In this document: one piece after another, positions 52,537 to 62,793 of the stretch
Position numbering within the stretch: position 1 is the stretch's first letter
How the letters are laid out: each line of letters opens with the position of its first letter
Source of the DNA: Escherichia marmotae
Lineage (GTDB): Bacteria; Pseudomonadota; Gammaproteobacteria; Enterobacterales; Enterobacteriaceae
NCBI RefSeq assembly: GCF_002900365.1
Contig: NZ_CP025979.1
Location: 1-64,000, forward strand
DNA: 64,000 bases
Direction: 5' to 3'
Translations under genes and position numbers: made by a program
Notes under the pieces: model-generated
What the model saw: only the letters and a program-made list of their open reading frames with translations
The model's database searches: none
Told to the model about the DNA's origin: nothing

Positions 52537-53319
52537 ATGAAAAAACTGGTGCTATCGCTCTCTCTGGTTCTGGCCTTCTCCAGCGCAACCGCTGCGTTTG
52601 CTGCTATTCCGCAAAATATCCGTATCGGCACCGATCCAACCTATGCACCATTTGAATCAAAAAATTCACAAGGCGAACTGGTTGGCTTTGATATTGATCT
52701 GGCGAAGGAGTTGTGCAAACGCATCAATACGCAATGTACCTTTGTTGAGAATCCGCTGGATGCGTTAATTCCGTCATTAAAAGCGAAGAAGATTGACGCC
52801 ATCATGTCATCACTTTCCATCACGGAAAAACGTCAGCAGGAAATTGCCTTCACCGACAAACTGTATGCTGCCGATTCTCGTCTGGTGGTGGCGAAAAATT
52901 CTGACATCCAGCCGACAGTAGAATCGCTGAAAGGCAAGCGGGTAGGGGTATTGCAGGGCACCACCCAGGAGACATTTGGTAACGAACACTGGGCTCCCAA
53001 AGGCATTGAAATCGTCTCTTATCAGGGGCAGGACAATATTTACTCAGACCTGACTGCCGGACGTATTGATGCCGCGTTCCAGGATGAAGTTGCCGCCAGT
53101 GAAGGTTTCCTCAAACAGCCAGTCGGTAAAGATTACAAATTCGGTGGTCCGTCTGTTAAAGATGAAAAACTGTTTGGCGTAGGCACCGGCATGGGGCTGC
53201 GTAAAGAAGATAACGAACTGCGCGAGGCACTGAACAAAGCCTTTGCTGAAATGCGCGCTGACGGTACTTACGAGAAATTAGCGAAAAAGTACTTCGATTT
53301 TGATGTTTATGGTGGCTAA
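52537..53319 (+). CDS. hisJ: Histidine-binding protein HisJ
   Basis: A 260-residue periplasmic binding protein with a signal peptide ending AAFA-A and the family 3 motif (GFDIDLAKELCKRI). It binds histidine and docks on HisQMP. Full length. hisQ follows 90 bases later. Confidence 0.97.
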   Translation: MKKLVLSLSLVLAFSSATAAFAAIPQNIRIGTDPTYAPFESKNSQGELVGFDIDLAKELCKRINTQCTFVENPLDALIPSLKAKKIDAIMSSLSITEKRQQEIAFTDKLYAADSRLVVAKNSDIQPTVESLKGKRVGVLQGTTQETFGNEHWAPKGIEIVSYQGQDNIYSDLTAGRIDAAFQDEVAASEGFLKQPVGKDYKFGGPSVKDEKLFGVGTGMGLRKEDNELREALNKAFAEMRADGTYEKLAKKYFDFDVYGG

Positions 53320-53409
53320 TCGCCATCGGTGAAAGAAAGCCCGCTCCCTTCGAGGCACCGGAGGGAGATAAGAGGCGGTAAATTCACCACACACAACAGG
53401 ACAGGCAGC

Positions 53410-54096
53410 ATGTTGTATGGGTTTTCAGGTGTAATTTTACAGGGGGCGCTCGTCACGCTGGAGCTGGCTATCAGCTCTGTAGTGCTCGCTGTAATTATCG
53501 GTCTTATTGGCGCTGGCGGTAAGCTTTCGCAAAATCGGTTATCGGGACTGATTTTTGAAGGCTATACCACGCTGATACGCGGTGTGCCGGATTTAGTGTT
53601 AATGCTGCTGATATTCTACGGTTTGCAGATCGCGCTAAACACGGTGACGGAGGCGATGGGCGTCGGACAGGTTGATATCGACCCGATGGTCGCCGGTATT
53701 ATAACCCTGGGGTTTATCTACGGCGCTTACTTCACCGAAACGTTCCGCGGCGCGTTTATGGCGGTGCCGAAAGGGCATATTGAGGCGGCAACAGCATTCG
53801 GCTTTACCCGTGGGCAAGTGTTTCGGAGGATTATGTTCCCGGCGATGATGCGTTACGCCCTACCGGGGATTGGCAACAACTGGCAGGTCATTCTTAAATC
53901 AACGGCTCTCGTTTCGTTACTCGGACTGGAAGATGTGGTGAAAGCCACTCAACTGGCAGGCAAAAGTACCTGGGAACCATTCTATTTCGCCATCGTCTGT
54001 GGCGTGATTTATCTGGTTTTTACCACCGTTTCCAATGGTGTGCTGCTGTTCCTTGAGCGCCGCTACTCCGTGGGTGTGAAGAGGGCTGACCTGTGA
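53410..54096 (+). CDS. hisQ: Histidine/LAO ABC permease HisQ
   Basis: A 228-residue membrane subunit with five hydrophobic segments and the EAA loop (HIEAATAFGFTRGQVFRRI) that contacts HisP. The start at 53410 gives the known length; an upstream in-frame start would add 27 residues. Its end overlaps hisM by four bases. Confidence 0.97.
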   Translation: MLYGFSGVILQGALVTLELAISSVVLAVIIGLIGAGGKLSQNRLSGLIFEGYTTLIRGVPDLVLMLLIFYGLQIALNTVTEAMGVGQVDIDPMVAGIITLGFIYGAYFTETFRGAFMAVPKGHIEAATAFGFTRGQVFRRIMFPAMMRYALPGIGNNWQVILKSTALVSLLGLEDVVKATQLAGKSTWEPFYFAIVCGVIYLVFTTVSNGVLLFLERRYSVGVKRADL

Positions 54097-54809
54097 TCGA
54101 AATCTTACATGAATACTGGAAACCGCTGCTGTGGACTGACGGTTATCGCTTTACCGGTGTGGCGATCACTCTCTGGTTGCTGATTCTGTCGGTGGTGATG
54201 GGGGGGATTCTGGCGCTGTTTCTGGCGATTGGGCGCGTCTCAAGTAATAAATACATTCAGTTTCCCATCTGGTTATTTACTTATATTTTTCGCGGTACGC
54301 CGCTGTATGTTCAGTTGCTGGTGTTCTATTCCGGCATGTACACGCTGGAGATTGTTAAAGGCACCGAGTTCCTTAACGCCTTTTTCCGCAGTGGCCTGAA
54401 CTGTACCGTGCTGGCATTGACGCTCAACACCTGTGCTTACACCACTGAGATTTTTGCCGGGGCGATCCGGTCGGTGCCGCATGGGGAAATTGAAGCTGCC
54501 AGAGCCTATGGTTTCTCAACCTTTAAAATGTATCGCTGCATTATTTTGCCGTCGGCACTGCGTATTGCATTACCGGCCTACAGCAACGAAGTGATTCTGA
54601 TGCTGCACTCTACTGCGCTGGCGTTTACTGCCACGGTGCCGGATCTGCTGAAAATTGCCCGCGATATCAACGCCGCCACGTATCAACCTTTTACTGCCTT
54701 TGGCATTGCCGCGGTGCTCTATTTAATCATCTCTTATGTCCTGATCAGTCTCTTTCGCAAAGCGGAAAAACGCTGGTTGCAGCATGTGAAACCTTCTTCA
54801 ACGCACTGA
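54093..54809 (+). CDS. hisM: Histidine/LAO ABC permease HisM
   Basis: A 238-residue partner of HisQ with the same five-helix layout and EAA loop (GEIEAARAYGFSTFKMYRCI). The GTG start overlaps the end of hisQ. Confidence 0.97.
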   Translation: MIEILHEYWKPLLWTDGYRFTGVAITLWLLILSVVMGGILALFLAIGRVSSNKYIQFPIWLFTYIFRGTPLYVQLLVFYSGMYTLEIVKGTEFLNAFFRSGLNCTVLALTLNTCAYTTEIFAGAIRSVPHGEIEAARAYGFSTFKMYRCIILPSALRIALPAYSNEVILMLHSTALAFTATVPDLLKIARDINAATYQPFTAFGIAAVLYLIISYVLISLFRKAEKRWLQHVKPSSTH

Positions 54810-54816
54810 GAATACG

Positions 54817-55590
54817 ATGTCCGAGAATAAATTAAACGTTATCGATTTGCACAAACGCTACGGCGAACACGAAGTGCTGAAAGGCGTTTCACTGCAAGCG
54901 AACGCCGGGGATGTGATCAGTATCATCGGATCGTCGGGATCGGGGAAAAGTACCTTTCTGCGCTGTATTAACTTCCTCGAAAAACCGAGCGAAGGCGCGA
55001 TCGTGGTTAACGGGCAGAACATCAATCTGGTGCGCGATAAAGACGGCCAACTCAAAGTTGCCGATAAAAATCAGCTACGTTTACTGCGCACGCGCCTGAC
55101 GATGGTGTTTCAGCACTTCAATCTCTGGAGCCATATGACGGTGCTGGAAAACGTCATGGAAGCGCCGCTTCAGGTGTTGGGGCTGAGCAAGCAGGAAGCA
55201 CGCGAGCGGGCGGTGAAATATCTGGCGAAAGTTGGCATAGACGAACGTGCGCAGGGGAAATACCCGGTGCATCTTTCCGGTGGTCAGCAACAGCGTGTTT
55301 CCATTGCACGGGCGCTGGCAATGGAACCGGAAGTTTTGCTGTTTGATGAACCTACCTCAGCGCTCGATCCAGAGCTGGTAGGCGAAGTTCTGCGCATTAT
55401 GCAGCAACTGGCGGAAGAGGGGAAAACCATGGTGGTGGTGACTCATGAAATGGGCTTTGCTCGCCATGTCTCTACCCACGTCATTTTTCTCCATCAGGGG
55501 AAAATAGAAGAAGAGGGGACGCCGGAACAGTTATTTGGCAACCCGCAAAGCCCGCGTCTGCAACAGTTCCTTAAAGGATCACTGAAATAA
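54817..55590 (+). CDS. hisP: Histidine/LAO ABC ATPase HisP
   Basis: A 257-residue ATPase. Walker A GSSGSGKST, signature LSGGQQQR, Walker B LLFDEPTSALD, switch His in VTHEMGFA. It drives uptake for both HisJ and ArgT. A terminator follows. Confidence 0.98.
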   Translation: MSENKLNVIDLHKRYGEHEVLKGVSLQANAGDVISIIGSSGSGKSTFLRCINFLEKPSEGAIVVNGQNINLVRDKDGQLKVADKNQLRLLRTRLTMVFQHFNLWSHMTVLENVMEAPLQVLGLSKQEARERAVKYLAKVGIDERAQGKYPVHLSGGQQQRVSIARALAMEPEVLLFDEPTSALDPELVGEVLRIMQQLAEEGKTMVVVTHEMGFARHVSTHVIFLHQGKIEEEGTPEQLFGNPQSPRLQQFLKGSLK

Positions 55591-55596
55591 TTGCCT

Positions 55597-55626
55597 CTCC
55601 GGCGGCTAATGCTGCCGGAGTATTTT
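55597..55626 (+). terminator. Terminator after the his transport genes
   Basis: CTCCGGCGGC-TAAT-GCTGCCGGAG followed by TATTTT. Confidence 0.85.
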
Positions 55627-55786
55627 CAAGGCTAATTTGCGAGTTAGCTTCCATTGAAATGTATATATTTCAGCCCACTTAAAATACTTCTGAATTCGTT
55701 GTCCAAATATAAAAACTGCCTACTGCATTGGTTATAAAGGGTAGTTATTGTCTCGTCCTCTTAAATTTGATGGGTGACGGAACGCC

Positions 55787-56677
55787 ATGACAATATCGAC
55801 CACTTCCACGCCGCATGATGCGGTATTTAAATCCTTTTTACGCCATCCAGATACAGCACGAGATTTTATTGATATTCATCTTCCAGCACCGCTGCGCAAT
55901 CTGTGTGATTTAACAACGTTAAAACTGGAACCAAACAGTTTTATTGATGAAAACCTGCGACAATATTACTCCGACGTCTTGTGGTCAGTGAAAACACAGG
56001 AGGGGATGGGGTATATTTATGTCGTCATTGAACACCAAAGTAAGGCGGAAGAATTAATGGCTTTTCGCATGATGCGTTATTCCATCGCGGCGATGCAAAA
56101 CCATCTGGATGCGGGCTATAAAGAGCTTCCTTTGGTGATCCCAATGCTGTTTTATCATTGTTGCAGAAGTCCTTATCCTTATTCTCTCTGCTGGCTTGAT
56201 GAATTTGCAGAACCTGCGATTGCCCGCAAAATTTACTCATCGGCTTTTCCGTTGGTAGATATTACTGTAGTGCCGGATGACGAGATTATGCAACACCGTA
56301 AAATGGCATTGCTGGAGTTAATTCAGAAACATATTCGCCAGCGCGACTTATTGGGGTTAGTGGAGCAAATAGTTTCTCTTTTAGTTACAGGGAACACTAA
56401 TGACAGGCAGCTACAAGCACTGTTTAATTACGTTTTACAAACGGGGGATGCCCAGCGTTTCCGTGCATTTATTGGTGAGATAGCGGAACGAGCACCACAA
56501 GAAAAGGAGAAACTGATGACTATTGCTGACAGATTACGTGAAGAGGGCGCAATGCAGGGCAAACATGAAGAAGCTCTGCGTATTGCTCAGGAGATGCTGG
56601 AGAGAGGTTTAGACAGAGAGTTAGTTCTGATGGTAACCCGACTTTCGCCAGATGAGCTTCTGGCGCAAAGTCACTGA
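55787..56677 (+). CDS. rpnB: Recombination-promoting nuclease RpnB (YfcI)
   Basis: A 296-residue PD-(D/E)XK nuclease of the Rpn/transposase-31 family: TPHDAVFKSFLRHPDTARDFIDIHLP at the start and YVVIEHQSKAEELMAFRMMRY containing the E-x-Q catalytic part. The C-terminal part (DRLREEGAMQGKHEEALRIAQEMLE) is helical. These nucleases cut DNA, and several act in phage defence. Full length. Confidence 0.94.
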   Translation: MTISTTSTPHDAVFKSFLRHPDTARDFIDIHLPAPLRNLCDLTTLKLEPNSFIDENLRQYYSDVLWSVKTQEGMGYIYVVIEHQSKAEELMAFRMMRYSIAAMQNHLDAGYKELPLVIPMLFYHCCRSPYPYSLCWLDEFAEPAIARKIYSSAFPLVDITVVPDDEIMQHRKMALLELIQKHIRQRDLLGLVEQIVSLLVTGNTNDRQLQALFNYVLQTGDAQRFRAFIGEIAERAPQEKEKLMTIADRLREEGAMQGKHEEALRIAQEMLERGLDRELVLMVTRLSPDELLAQSH

Positions 56678-56724
56678 TCCAGTAAACCCCGAGGCTACCT
56701 GGCGGATGTTCGCGGCAAAGCGTA

Positions 56725-57618
56725 TCAGCGAACAACATCCGCCAGCGCTTCGTCTAAATCGTACCAGCGAAAAGCGAACCCCGCTTCTTCCAGCCTTTTT
56801 GGCAGCGCACGTTGTCCGCCCAATACCAGAACCGATGATTCCCCCATCAGCAAGCGAATGGCTGCGGCAGGGACGCGCATAATCGCCGGGCGATGCAGTG
56901 CATGGCCTAGCGCGTGGGCAAATTGTTCATTGTGTACCGGATATGGCGAAACCATATTAAATGGTCCCCGCAGATCGTTATCCAGCAGCCAGAGAATACC
57001 GTTAACCATATCATCAATATGAATCCAAGGCAGATACTGCCGACCGGAGCCAATCGGACCTCCCAGACCAAGGCGAAACGGTGGCAGCATTTTGCTGAGG
57101 ATACCGCCATCTGGTGCCAGCACCACACCGGTTCGTAGCAGGCATACTCGTGTTTTGTCACTTTGTGCCCGACAAGCTATTTCTTCCCAGCGGGCACAGA
57201 GTTTATGGGTAAATTCGTTATGCGGCGGTTCTTCTTCGGTGACCACCACTTCACCTAAATCGCCATAATATCCCGCCGCCGAGCCTGAAATAAGCACTGA
57301 CGGCGGCGAGTCACTGGCGTTAATCAAATCCACCAGTTTTTGCGTGATATTCCAGCGACTTTGACAGAGGAGATCTTTTTGCTCGTGAGTCCAGCGTTTA
57401 TCAGCAATGGGTTCACCAGCCAGGTTGACCACCACATCCACGCCGTTGAGATTGCGTTGATCGGCAAGCCCTTGCCATAGTGTCACCTGAGGGCCGAGGA
57501 CGGAGCTGGCTTTCTGCGGAGTACGCGTCACCACCGTGACCAGATGCCCCAAATCCAGCAAACGAGGGATTAAATGACGACCAATTAATCCCGTCCCTCC
57601 GGTGATCACTATATTCAT
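56725..57618 (-). CDS. yfcH: SDR-type epimerase family protein YfcH
   Basis: A 297-residue NAD(P)-binding protein (ITGGTGLIGRHLIPRLLDLGH start; GSAAGYYGDLG in place of the classic YxxxK region). Function unknown; grouped with SDR39U1 proteins. It runs toward rpnB, convergent, and lies 20 bases after folX. Confidence 0.94.
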   Translation of the reverse strand: MNIVITGGTGLIGRHLIPRLLDLGHLVTVVTRTPQKASSVLGPQVTLWQGLADQRNLNGVDVVVNLAGEPIADKRWTHEQKDLLCQSRWNITQKLVDLINASDSPPSVLISGSAAGYYGDLGEVVVTEEEPPHNEFTHKLCARWEEIACRAQSDKTRVCLLRTGVVLAPDGGILSKMLPPFRLGLGGPIGSGRQYLPWIHIDDMVNGILWLLDNDLRGPFNMVSPYPVHNEQFAHALGHALHRPAIMRVPAAAIRLLMGESSVLVLGGQRALPKRLEEAGFAFRWYDLDEALADVVR

Positions 57619-57638
57619 GCAGCCTCCCGATATGGCGG

Positions 57639-58001
57639 TTAACGCTGCCAGCTCAAGGTCATTGATACCGAATCGGCGTAGCGCAGCGCGTGAAGTTTAT
57701 CGATCTCCACTTCAGCATACGTCACCCAGTGATGTTCACGTGCGATATCGAGCACATCCTGAGTTAATTTTTCCAGCAAAGAGAAACGGTTATTCTCTAC
57801 ATGCTGGATGATGTTTTTAGTAATGGTGCGATAATTCAGCGCGTCGTTAATATCTTCGCTGGTGCGCGCTTTATCGGCGGGGTAGTGGATCGTAACGTTG
57901 ATAACAATATCCTGACGGTTGTTAATCTCTTCGTCTTTAATTCCGATAAACGTACGTAAACGAAGGTTCTTTATACGAATAATAGCGGCAGGTTGTGCCA
58001 T
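57639..58001 (-). CDS. folX: Dihydroneopterin triphosphate 2'-epimerase FolX
   Basis: A 120-residue tunnel-fold enzyme of the FolB family (IRIKNLRLRTFIGIKDEEIN). It epimerises dihydroneopterin triphosphate to the monapterin form used for tetrahydromonapterin. Full length. Confidence 0.96.
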   Translation of the reverse strand: MAQPAAIIRIKNLRLRTFIGIKDEEINNRQDIVINVTIHYPADKARTSEDINDALNYRTITKNIIQHVENNRFSLLEKLTQDVLDIAREHHWVTYAEVEIDKLHALRYADSVSMTLSWQR

Positions 58002-58057
58002 TGCAGGTTCTCCGTTGTTTTATTTAGGATTAAATAATACACGAGAACCCGGTTCTG

Positions 58058-58705
58058 TTAACTATTCGAAATCTCATCATTTACTTGCGCTTTTAGCAGC
58101 GCCTGCCCGGTAGCAGGACGCGAACGGATTCGCTCATACCAGTTTTTTACTGCCGGATACATCGCGAGGTCAATGCGCTGGCGAGCCCAGGCATTGACCC
58201 ACGGCCAGCAGGCAATATCTGCAATGCTGTAGTTTTCTCCGCCCAACCAGGGGGAGTTTTCCAACCGCTTATTCAGTACGTGATAGAGACGTTGGGTTTC
58301 AACCTGATAACGTTCAATTGCGTAAGGAATGCTTTGTGGTGCAGCGTGGTTAAAATGATGATTTTGCCCGAGCATCGGCCCCAGGCCGCCAACCTGCCAG
58401 AATAACCACTGTAATGTGGCGGCGCGTTCACGCGGTTCATGGCTCAAAAAGAGCCCTGTTTTCTCTGCCAGATACAACAAAATAGCCCCCGACTCAAACA
58501 TGCTTAATGGTTTGCCGCCGTCAATTGGGGAGTGATCGACAATTGCCGGAATTTTATTGTTCGGTGAAATGTGCAAAAACTCCGGGCGAAACTGACTGCC
58601 TTTACCGAGGTCAACTTTGATTAAGCGATAATCCAGCCTTGCCTCTTCGAGAAACAACGTGATTTTGTGACCATTCGGTGTGGGGGCGAAATAGAGATCG
58701 ATCAT
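58058..58705 (-). CDS. yfcG: Disulfide-bond oxidoreductase YfcG (Nu-class GST)
   Basis: A 215-residue glutathione transferase family protein with an N-terminal thioredoxin-like domain (FAPTPNGHKITLFLEEARLDY). It lacks the usual catalytic Cys/Ser and reduces disulfides with two bound glutathiones. Divergent from yfcF. Confidence 0.95.
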   Translation of the reverse strand: MIDLYFAPTPNGHKITLFLEEARLDYRLIKVDLGKGSQFRPEFLHISPNNKIPAIVDHSPIDGGKPLSMFESGAILLYLAEKTGLFLSHEPRERAATLQWLFWQVGGLGPMLGQNHHFNHAAPQSIPYAIERYQVETQRLYHVLNKRLENSPWLGGENYSIADIACWPWVNAWARQRIDLAMYPAVKNWYERIRSRPATGQALLKAQVNDEISNS

Positions 58706-58830
58706 CGCAGCTCCGGTTATCTAATAATCTGAACATCTCAAGTATAGAAACCGTGGTGACTTGTGTGAGTTTTCATCACGTAACGGTGACAAAAAGGCTC
58801 TATAGTTTGATAGCAAGCCCATTTATCGCT

Positions 58831-59484
<654 letters not shown>

Positions 59485-59536
59485 TAGCAACGACAGAATC
59501 CAGTATCATAGCTTACGTTTTTTCGACGAGGAGTGA

Positions 59537-60091
59537 GTGATGAAACTGATGTTTGCATCGGACATTCATGGGTCGTTACCGGCGACGGAACGTGTTCTGG
59601 ATTTATTTGCCCAAAGCGGTGCCCAGTGGTTGGTGATTCTCGGAGACGTGCTGAATCATGGTCCGCGAAACGCCCTGCCTGAAGGGTATGCGCCAGCCAA
59701 AGTAGCCGAACGGCTGAATGAGATGGCGCATAACATTATCGCCGTGCGCGGCAACTGCGACAGCGAAGTGGACCAAATGCTACTGCATTTCCCGGTAACC
59801 GCGCCGTGGCAACAGGTGTTACTGGAAAAACAACGTCTGTTTTTGACGCATGGCCATCTGTTTGGCCCGGATAATCTGCCTGCTTTAAACCAGAACGACG
59901 TGCTGGTGTATGGTCATACCCATCTACCAGTAGCGGAAAAGCGGGGGGATATTTTCCACTTTAACCCCGGTTCGGTAAGCATTCCGAAAGGCGGCTATCC
60001 GGCGAGTTATGGCACGCTGGATGATGACGTACTAAGCGTAATCGCACTCAATGATCAAAGTATCATTGCGCAGGTCGCGATTAATCCGTAA
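59537..60091 (+). CDS. yfcE: Phosphodiesterase YfcE
   Basis: A 184-residue calcineurin-like metallo-phosphoesterase: metal motifs SDIHGS, GDVLNHGP, RGNCDSE, HGH and GHTH. It is Mn-dependent on model phosphodiesters. The GTG at 59537 gives the K-12 length (MMKLMF); the next codon, ATG at 59540, fits the GAGGAG spacing better, so either may be used. Confidence 0.95.
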   Translation: MMKLMFASDIHGSLPATERVLDLFAQSGAQWLVILGDVLNHGPRNALPEGYAPAKVAERLNEMAHNIIAVRGNCDSEVDQMLLHFPVTAPWQQVLLEKQRLFLTHGHLFGPDNLPALNQNDVLVYGHTHLPVAEKRGDIFHFNPGSVSIPKGGYPASYGTLDDDVLSVIALNDQSIIAQVAINP

Positions 60092-60149
60092 TTTACCCCA
60101 CAACTCAAAATGCGCCGTAAGAGCGCCAGAAAAAGAAGGTTTCCTGATA

Positions 60150-60698
60150 ATGGAACAGCGTCGTTTGGCAAGTACTGAATGGGTGGATATTGTCAATGAA
60201 GAGAACGAAGTCATTGCACAAGCCAGCCGGGAACAAATGCGGGCACAGTGTCTGCGCCATCGTGCAACTTACATCGTTGTACATGATGGTATGGGCAAAA
60301 TTCTTGTGCAGCGTCGTACCGAGACAAAAGACTTTTTACCCGGCATGTTAGATGCGACCGCAGGTGGCGTGGTCCAGGCCGATGAACAACTGCTGGAATC
60401 CGCACGTCGCGAGGCGGAAGAAGAGTTGGGCATTGCCGGAGTCCCCTTTGCCGAGCACGGGCAGTTCTATTTCGAAGATAAAAATTGCCGTGTCTGGGGC
60501 GCGTTATTCAGTTGTGTCTCCCACGGCCCTTTCGCTCTCCAGGAAGATGAAGTCAGTGAGGTTTGCTGGCTGACGCCGGAAGAAATTACCGCACGTTGCG
60601 ATGAGTTCACACCAGACTCGCTGAAAGCCCTGGCATTGTGGATGAAGCGCAATGCCAGGAATGAAGTAGAAACGAAAGAAGATCCAGAAGAGGCTTAA
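60150..60698 (+). CDS. yfcD: Nudix hydrolase YfcD
   Basis: A 182-residue Nudix protein with the box GGVVQADEQLLESARREAEEELG. Substrate unknown. The start at 60150 (MEQRRLASTEW) is the K-12 one. The C-terminal end differs from K-12 (NEVETKEDPEEA), right where the strain-specific PTS block begins. Confidence 0.94.
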   Translation: MEQRRLASTEWVDIVNEENEVIAQASREQMRAQCLRHRATYIVVHDGMGKILVQRRTETKDFLPGMLDATAGGVVQADEQLLESARREAEEELGIAGVPFAEHGQFYFEDKNCRVWGALFSCVSHGPFALQEDEVSEVCWLTPEEITARCDEFTPDSLKALALWMKRNARNEVETKEDPEEA

Positions 60699-60704
60699 TA
60701 AGTT

Positions 60705-61724
60705 TCAGCAGCTTTCACGTAAACACAAACTGGGAGCGATGAGTACCTGATCGCTCCAGTTACCTTCTCTAATTCGTTCCAGCAAAGCCTTTCCTGCCTC
60801 CAGACCAATTTTCCTGTGAGGAACGGCCATTGTTGTTAATGGTGGTTGGCAAACTTTACTAACGTCACTGTCACCAAATCCCACTACGGCGAGATCGTCT
60901 GGTACTTTGATGCGTCTTCGTTGACATTCATACAGAACACCGCAGGCCAACTCATCTGACACACATACCAGGGCATCCAGTTCCGGCCATGCGAGTAAAA
61001 ATTCCGGTAATTGTGATGCTCCGGTGGAAAAAACCGGTGGCAGAGCAGCGTTAATAACACGGTTGGGAGACATATGATGGCGTAACATAGCTTTATACCA
61101 TCCCTGTAAATGCTGCTGAAAGATCCACTGTTCCTGGTTGGCGCATAGCAAACCGATATTCTGATAACCACGTTGTACCAGCATATCCGTCAGTTCGAAC
61201 ATTGCTGCGACATTATCAATGCCAATGTTCATATCAATCGGATCGGTACGAATGGCACCGATTTCCATAACGGGAATCGAGGCATTTTTGAGCCAGTTAC
61301 GCACGGTATTATTATGCTCAACACTGAGCAAAATCGCTGCGGCGATATTAGAAGCCAGCAGAGTTTCCAGCAGTTTTTCTTCTTGCTCCAGACGATGGCG
61401 TGACTCAGCCAGGATTATCTGATATCCCGCTGGTTGTAGTACATGTTGCAGCCCGGCAAACATTTCCGTGCATCCTGCTTCAGCCAGGTTTGGTACGACC
61501 ATTGCAATCGTGTGCGAAGATGCCGATGCCAGCGCGCTTGCAGTGAGGTTGGGCATGTACCCTAATTCATTAACTGCGGCTTCAATCTTCTCCCGCAGTT
61601 TATCGGAAACTTGTTCGGGAGTGCGTAACGCTCTGGATACAGTCATTGTGCCAACTCCTGCGAGTTGCGCGACATCGGCGATAGTGACTTTACCAGTACT
61701 ACGACGTTTTCGGGTTATTGCCAT
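60705..61724 (-). CDS. LacI/GntR-family sugar operon repressor
   Basis: A 339-residue regulator: helix-turn-helix (KVTIADVAQLAGVGTMTVSRAL) and hinge at residues 12-65, then a periplasmic-binding-protein type sensor domain similar to GntR. It is divergent from the PTS genes, with two palindromic operators in the shared gap. The ligand is not readable. It is not UlaR, which is a DeoR-type protein, although the PTS it flanks is ascorbate-like. Confidence 0.9.
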   Translation of the reverse strand: MAITRKRRSTGKVTIADVAQLAGVGTMTVSRALRTPEQVSDKLREKIEAAVNELGYMPNLTASALASASSHTIAMVVPNLAEAGCTEMFAGLQHVLQPAGYQIILAESRHRLEQEEKLLETLLASNIAAAILLSVEHNNTVRNWLKNASIPVMEIGAIRTDPIDMNIGIDNVAAMFELTDMLVQRGYQNIGLLCANQEQWIFQQHLQGWYKAMLRHHMSPNRVINAALPPVFSTGASQLPEFLLAWPELDALVCVSDELACGVLYECQRRRIKVPDDLAVVGFGDSDVSKVCQPPLTTMAVPHRKIGLEAGKALLERIREGNWSDQVLIAPSLCLRESC

Positions 61725-61851
61725 ACAAAATCCTGCTCAGCGACTACATATGGAGATCTTTTTTTACTTATCATCAACGGCTTCCTGTTGGTAGCAGAGT
61801 ATACCCCTTAATTTCTGGTAGAAGTTTGGATTTCATCAGTGAAATCCGTTT

Positions 61852-61899
61852 TGATAGCGCTATCACAAATATGAATGATACATACTGATAGCGCTATCT
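61852..61899. promoter_or_regulatory. Paired operators of the LacI-type repressor
   Basis: TGATAGCGCTATCA (61852-61865) and TGATAGCGCTATCT (61886-61899) have centres 34 bp apart, about three helical turns. The central CG-rich palindrome AGCGCT is typical of LacI-family sites. They lie between the repressor and the PTS genes and probably control both. Confidence 0.82.
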
Positions 61900-61975
61900 T
61901 TGTGAGATTGATCTCAGATATGCCGCCGTTGCTTGCTTAAAGTCTGCTCATTGACACGGAAAATGAGGAGGACAA

Positions 61976-62419
61976 GTGCTTAATACCTGGCTTTCTGATT
62001 CAACAATCGCATTACGAAAGAATGTCACAACCTGGCAGCAAGCATTAGATATTTGTGCCAGACCGTTACTGGAGGCGGAGATAATTACGACGGATTATCT
62101 CAGTGCGATAAAAACACAACATGAAAAACTGGGGCCTTATTATGTCCTGGCGCCTGGGCTGGCAATGCCCCATGCCCGACCAGAAGAAGGTGCAAAAGGA
62201 TTGGGGTTATCATTATTAAAACTCGAAGAAGGTGTCAGTTTTAATGCAGAGGAATTTGATCCTGTAGATGTCATCATTTTACTTGCCGCACCAGATAAAC
62301 ACAGCCATATCGAAATGATATCTGCACTGGCTGAGTTATTCTCCAGTGAGAAGGATTTACAGGAATTGCATCAGGCTCGCAACCTGGAGGAAATAAAAAC
62401 GATAATTTCACGATTCTAA
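61976..62419 (+). CDS. PTS IIA component, ascorbate/mannitol type
   Basis: A 147-residue EIIA-2 domain; the phosphorylated His is in LAPGLAMPHARPEEG. It takes phosphate from HPr and passes it to IIB. GTG start at 61976 with a strong GAGGAGG. First gene of the PTS run. Confidence 0.88.
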   Translation: MLNTWLSDSTIALRKNVTTWQQALDICARPLLEAEIITTDYLSAIKTQHEKLGPYYVLAPGLAMPHARPEEGAKGLGLSLLKLEEGVSFNAEEFDPVDVIILLAAPDKHSHIEMISALAELFSSEKDLQELHQARNLEEIKTIISRF

Positions 62420-62498
62420 TCACATTCAAAATTCAGTCTTGTCACAACATTACGCCGTTGCGTGATGAGAACTTCTACAACTTAACATGGTGAATATA

Positions 62499-62771
62499 AT
62501 GAAAATTATGGCTATTTGTGGCTCAGGGCTTGGTAGTAGTTTTATGGTCGAAATGAATATTAAAAAAGTTCTGAAAAAAATGGAGATAGAAGCGGAAGTG
62601 GAACATTCCGATCTCTCATCAGCAACGCCAGGGGCTGCCGATTTATTTGTGATGGCTAAAGATATTGCCGCCAGTGCCAGCGTACCGGAAAGTCAGTTGG
62701 TGGTTATCAACAACATCATTGATATTAATGAACTTGAAACGCAACTGCGTAACTGGTTCGCAAAACAATAA
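62499..62771 (+). CDS. PTS IIB component, UlaB-like
   Basis: A 90-residue IIB domain with the phosphorylated Cys in the loop ICGSGLGSSFMVEM. An ATG at 62487 in the same frame would add four residues; 62499 (MKIMAICGSG) is preferred because GGTGA precedes it. It follows IIA by 79 bases. Confidence 0.87.
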   Translation: MKIMAICGSGLGSSFMVEMNIKKVLKKMEIEAEVEHSDLSSATPGAADLFVMAKDIAASASVPESQLVVINNIIDINELETQLRNWFAKQ

Positions 62772-62793
62772 CCTTAATTAAAGCGAGGTGGAT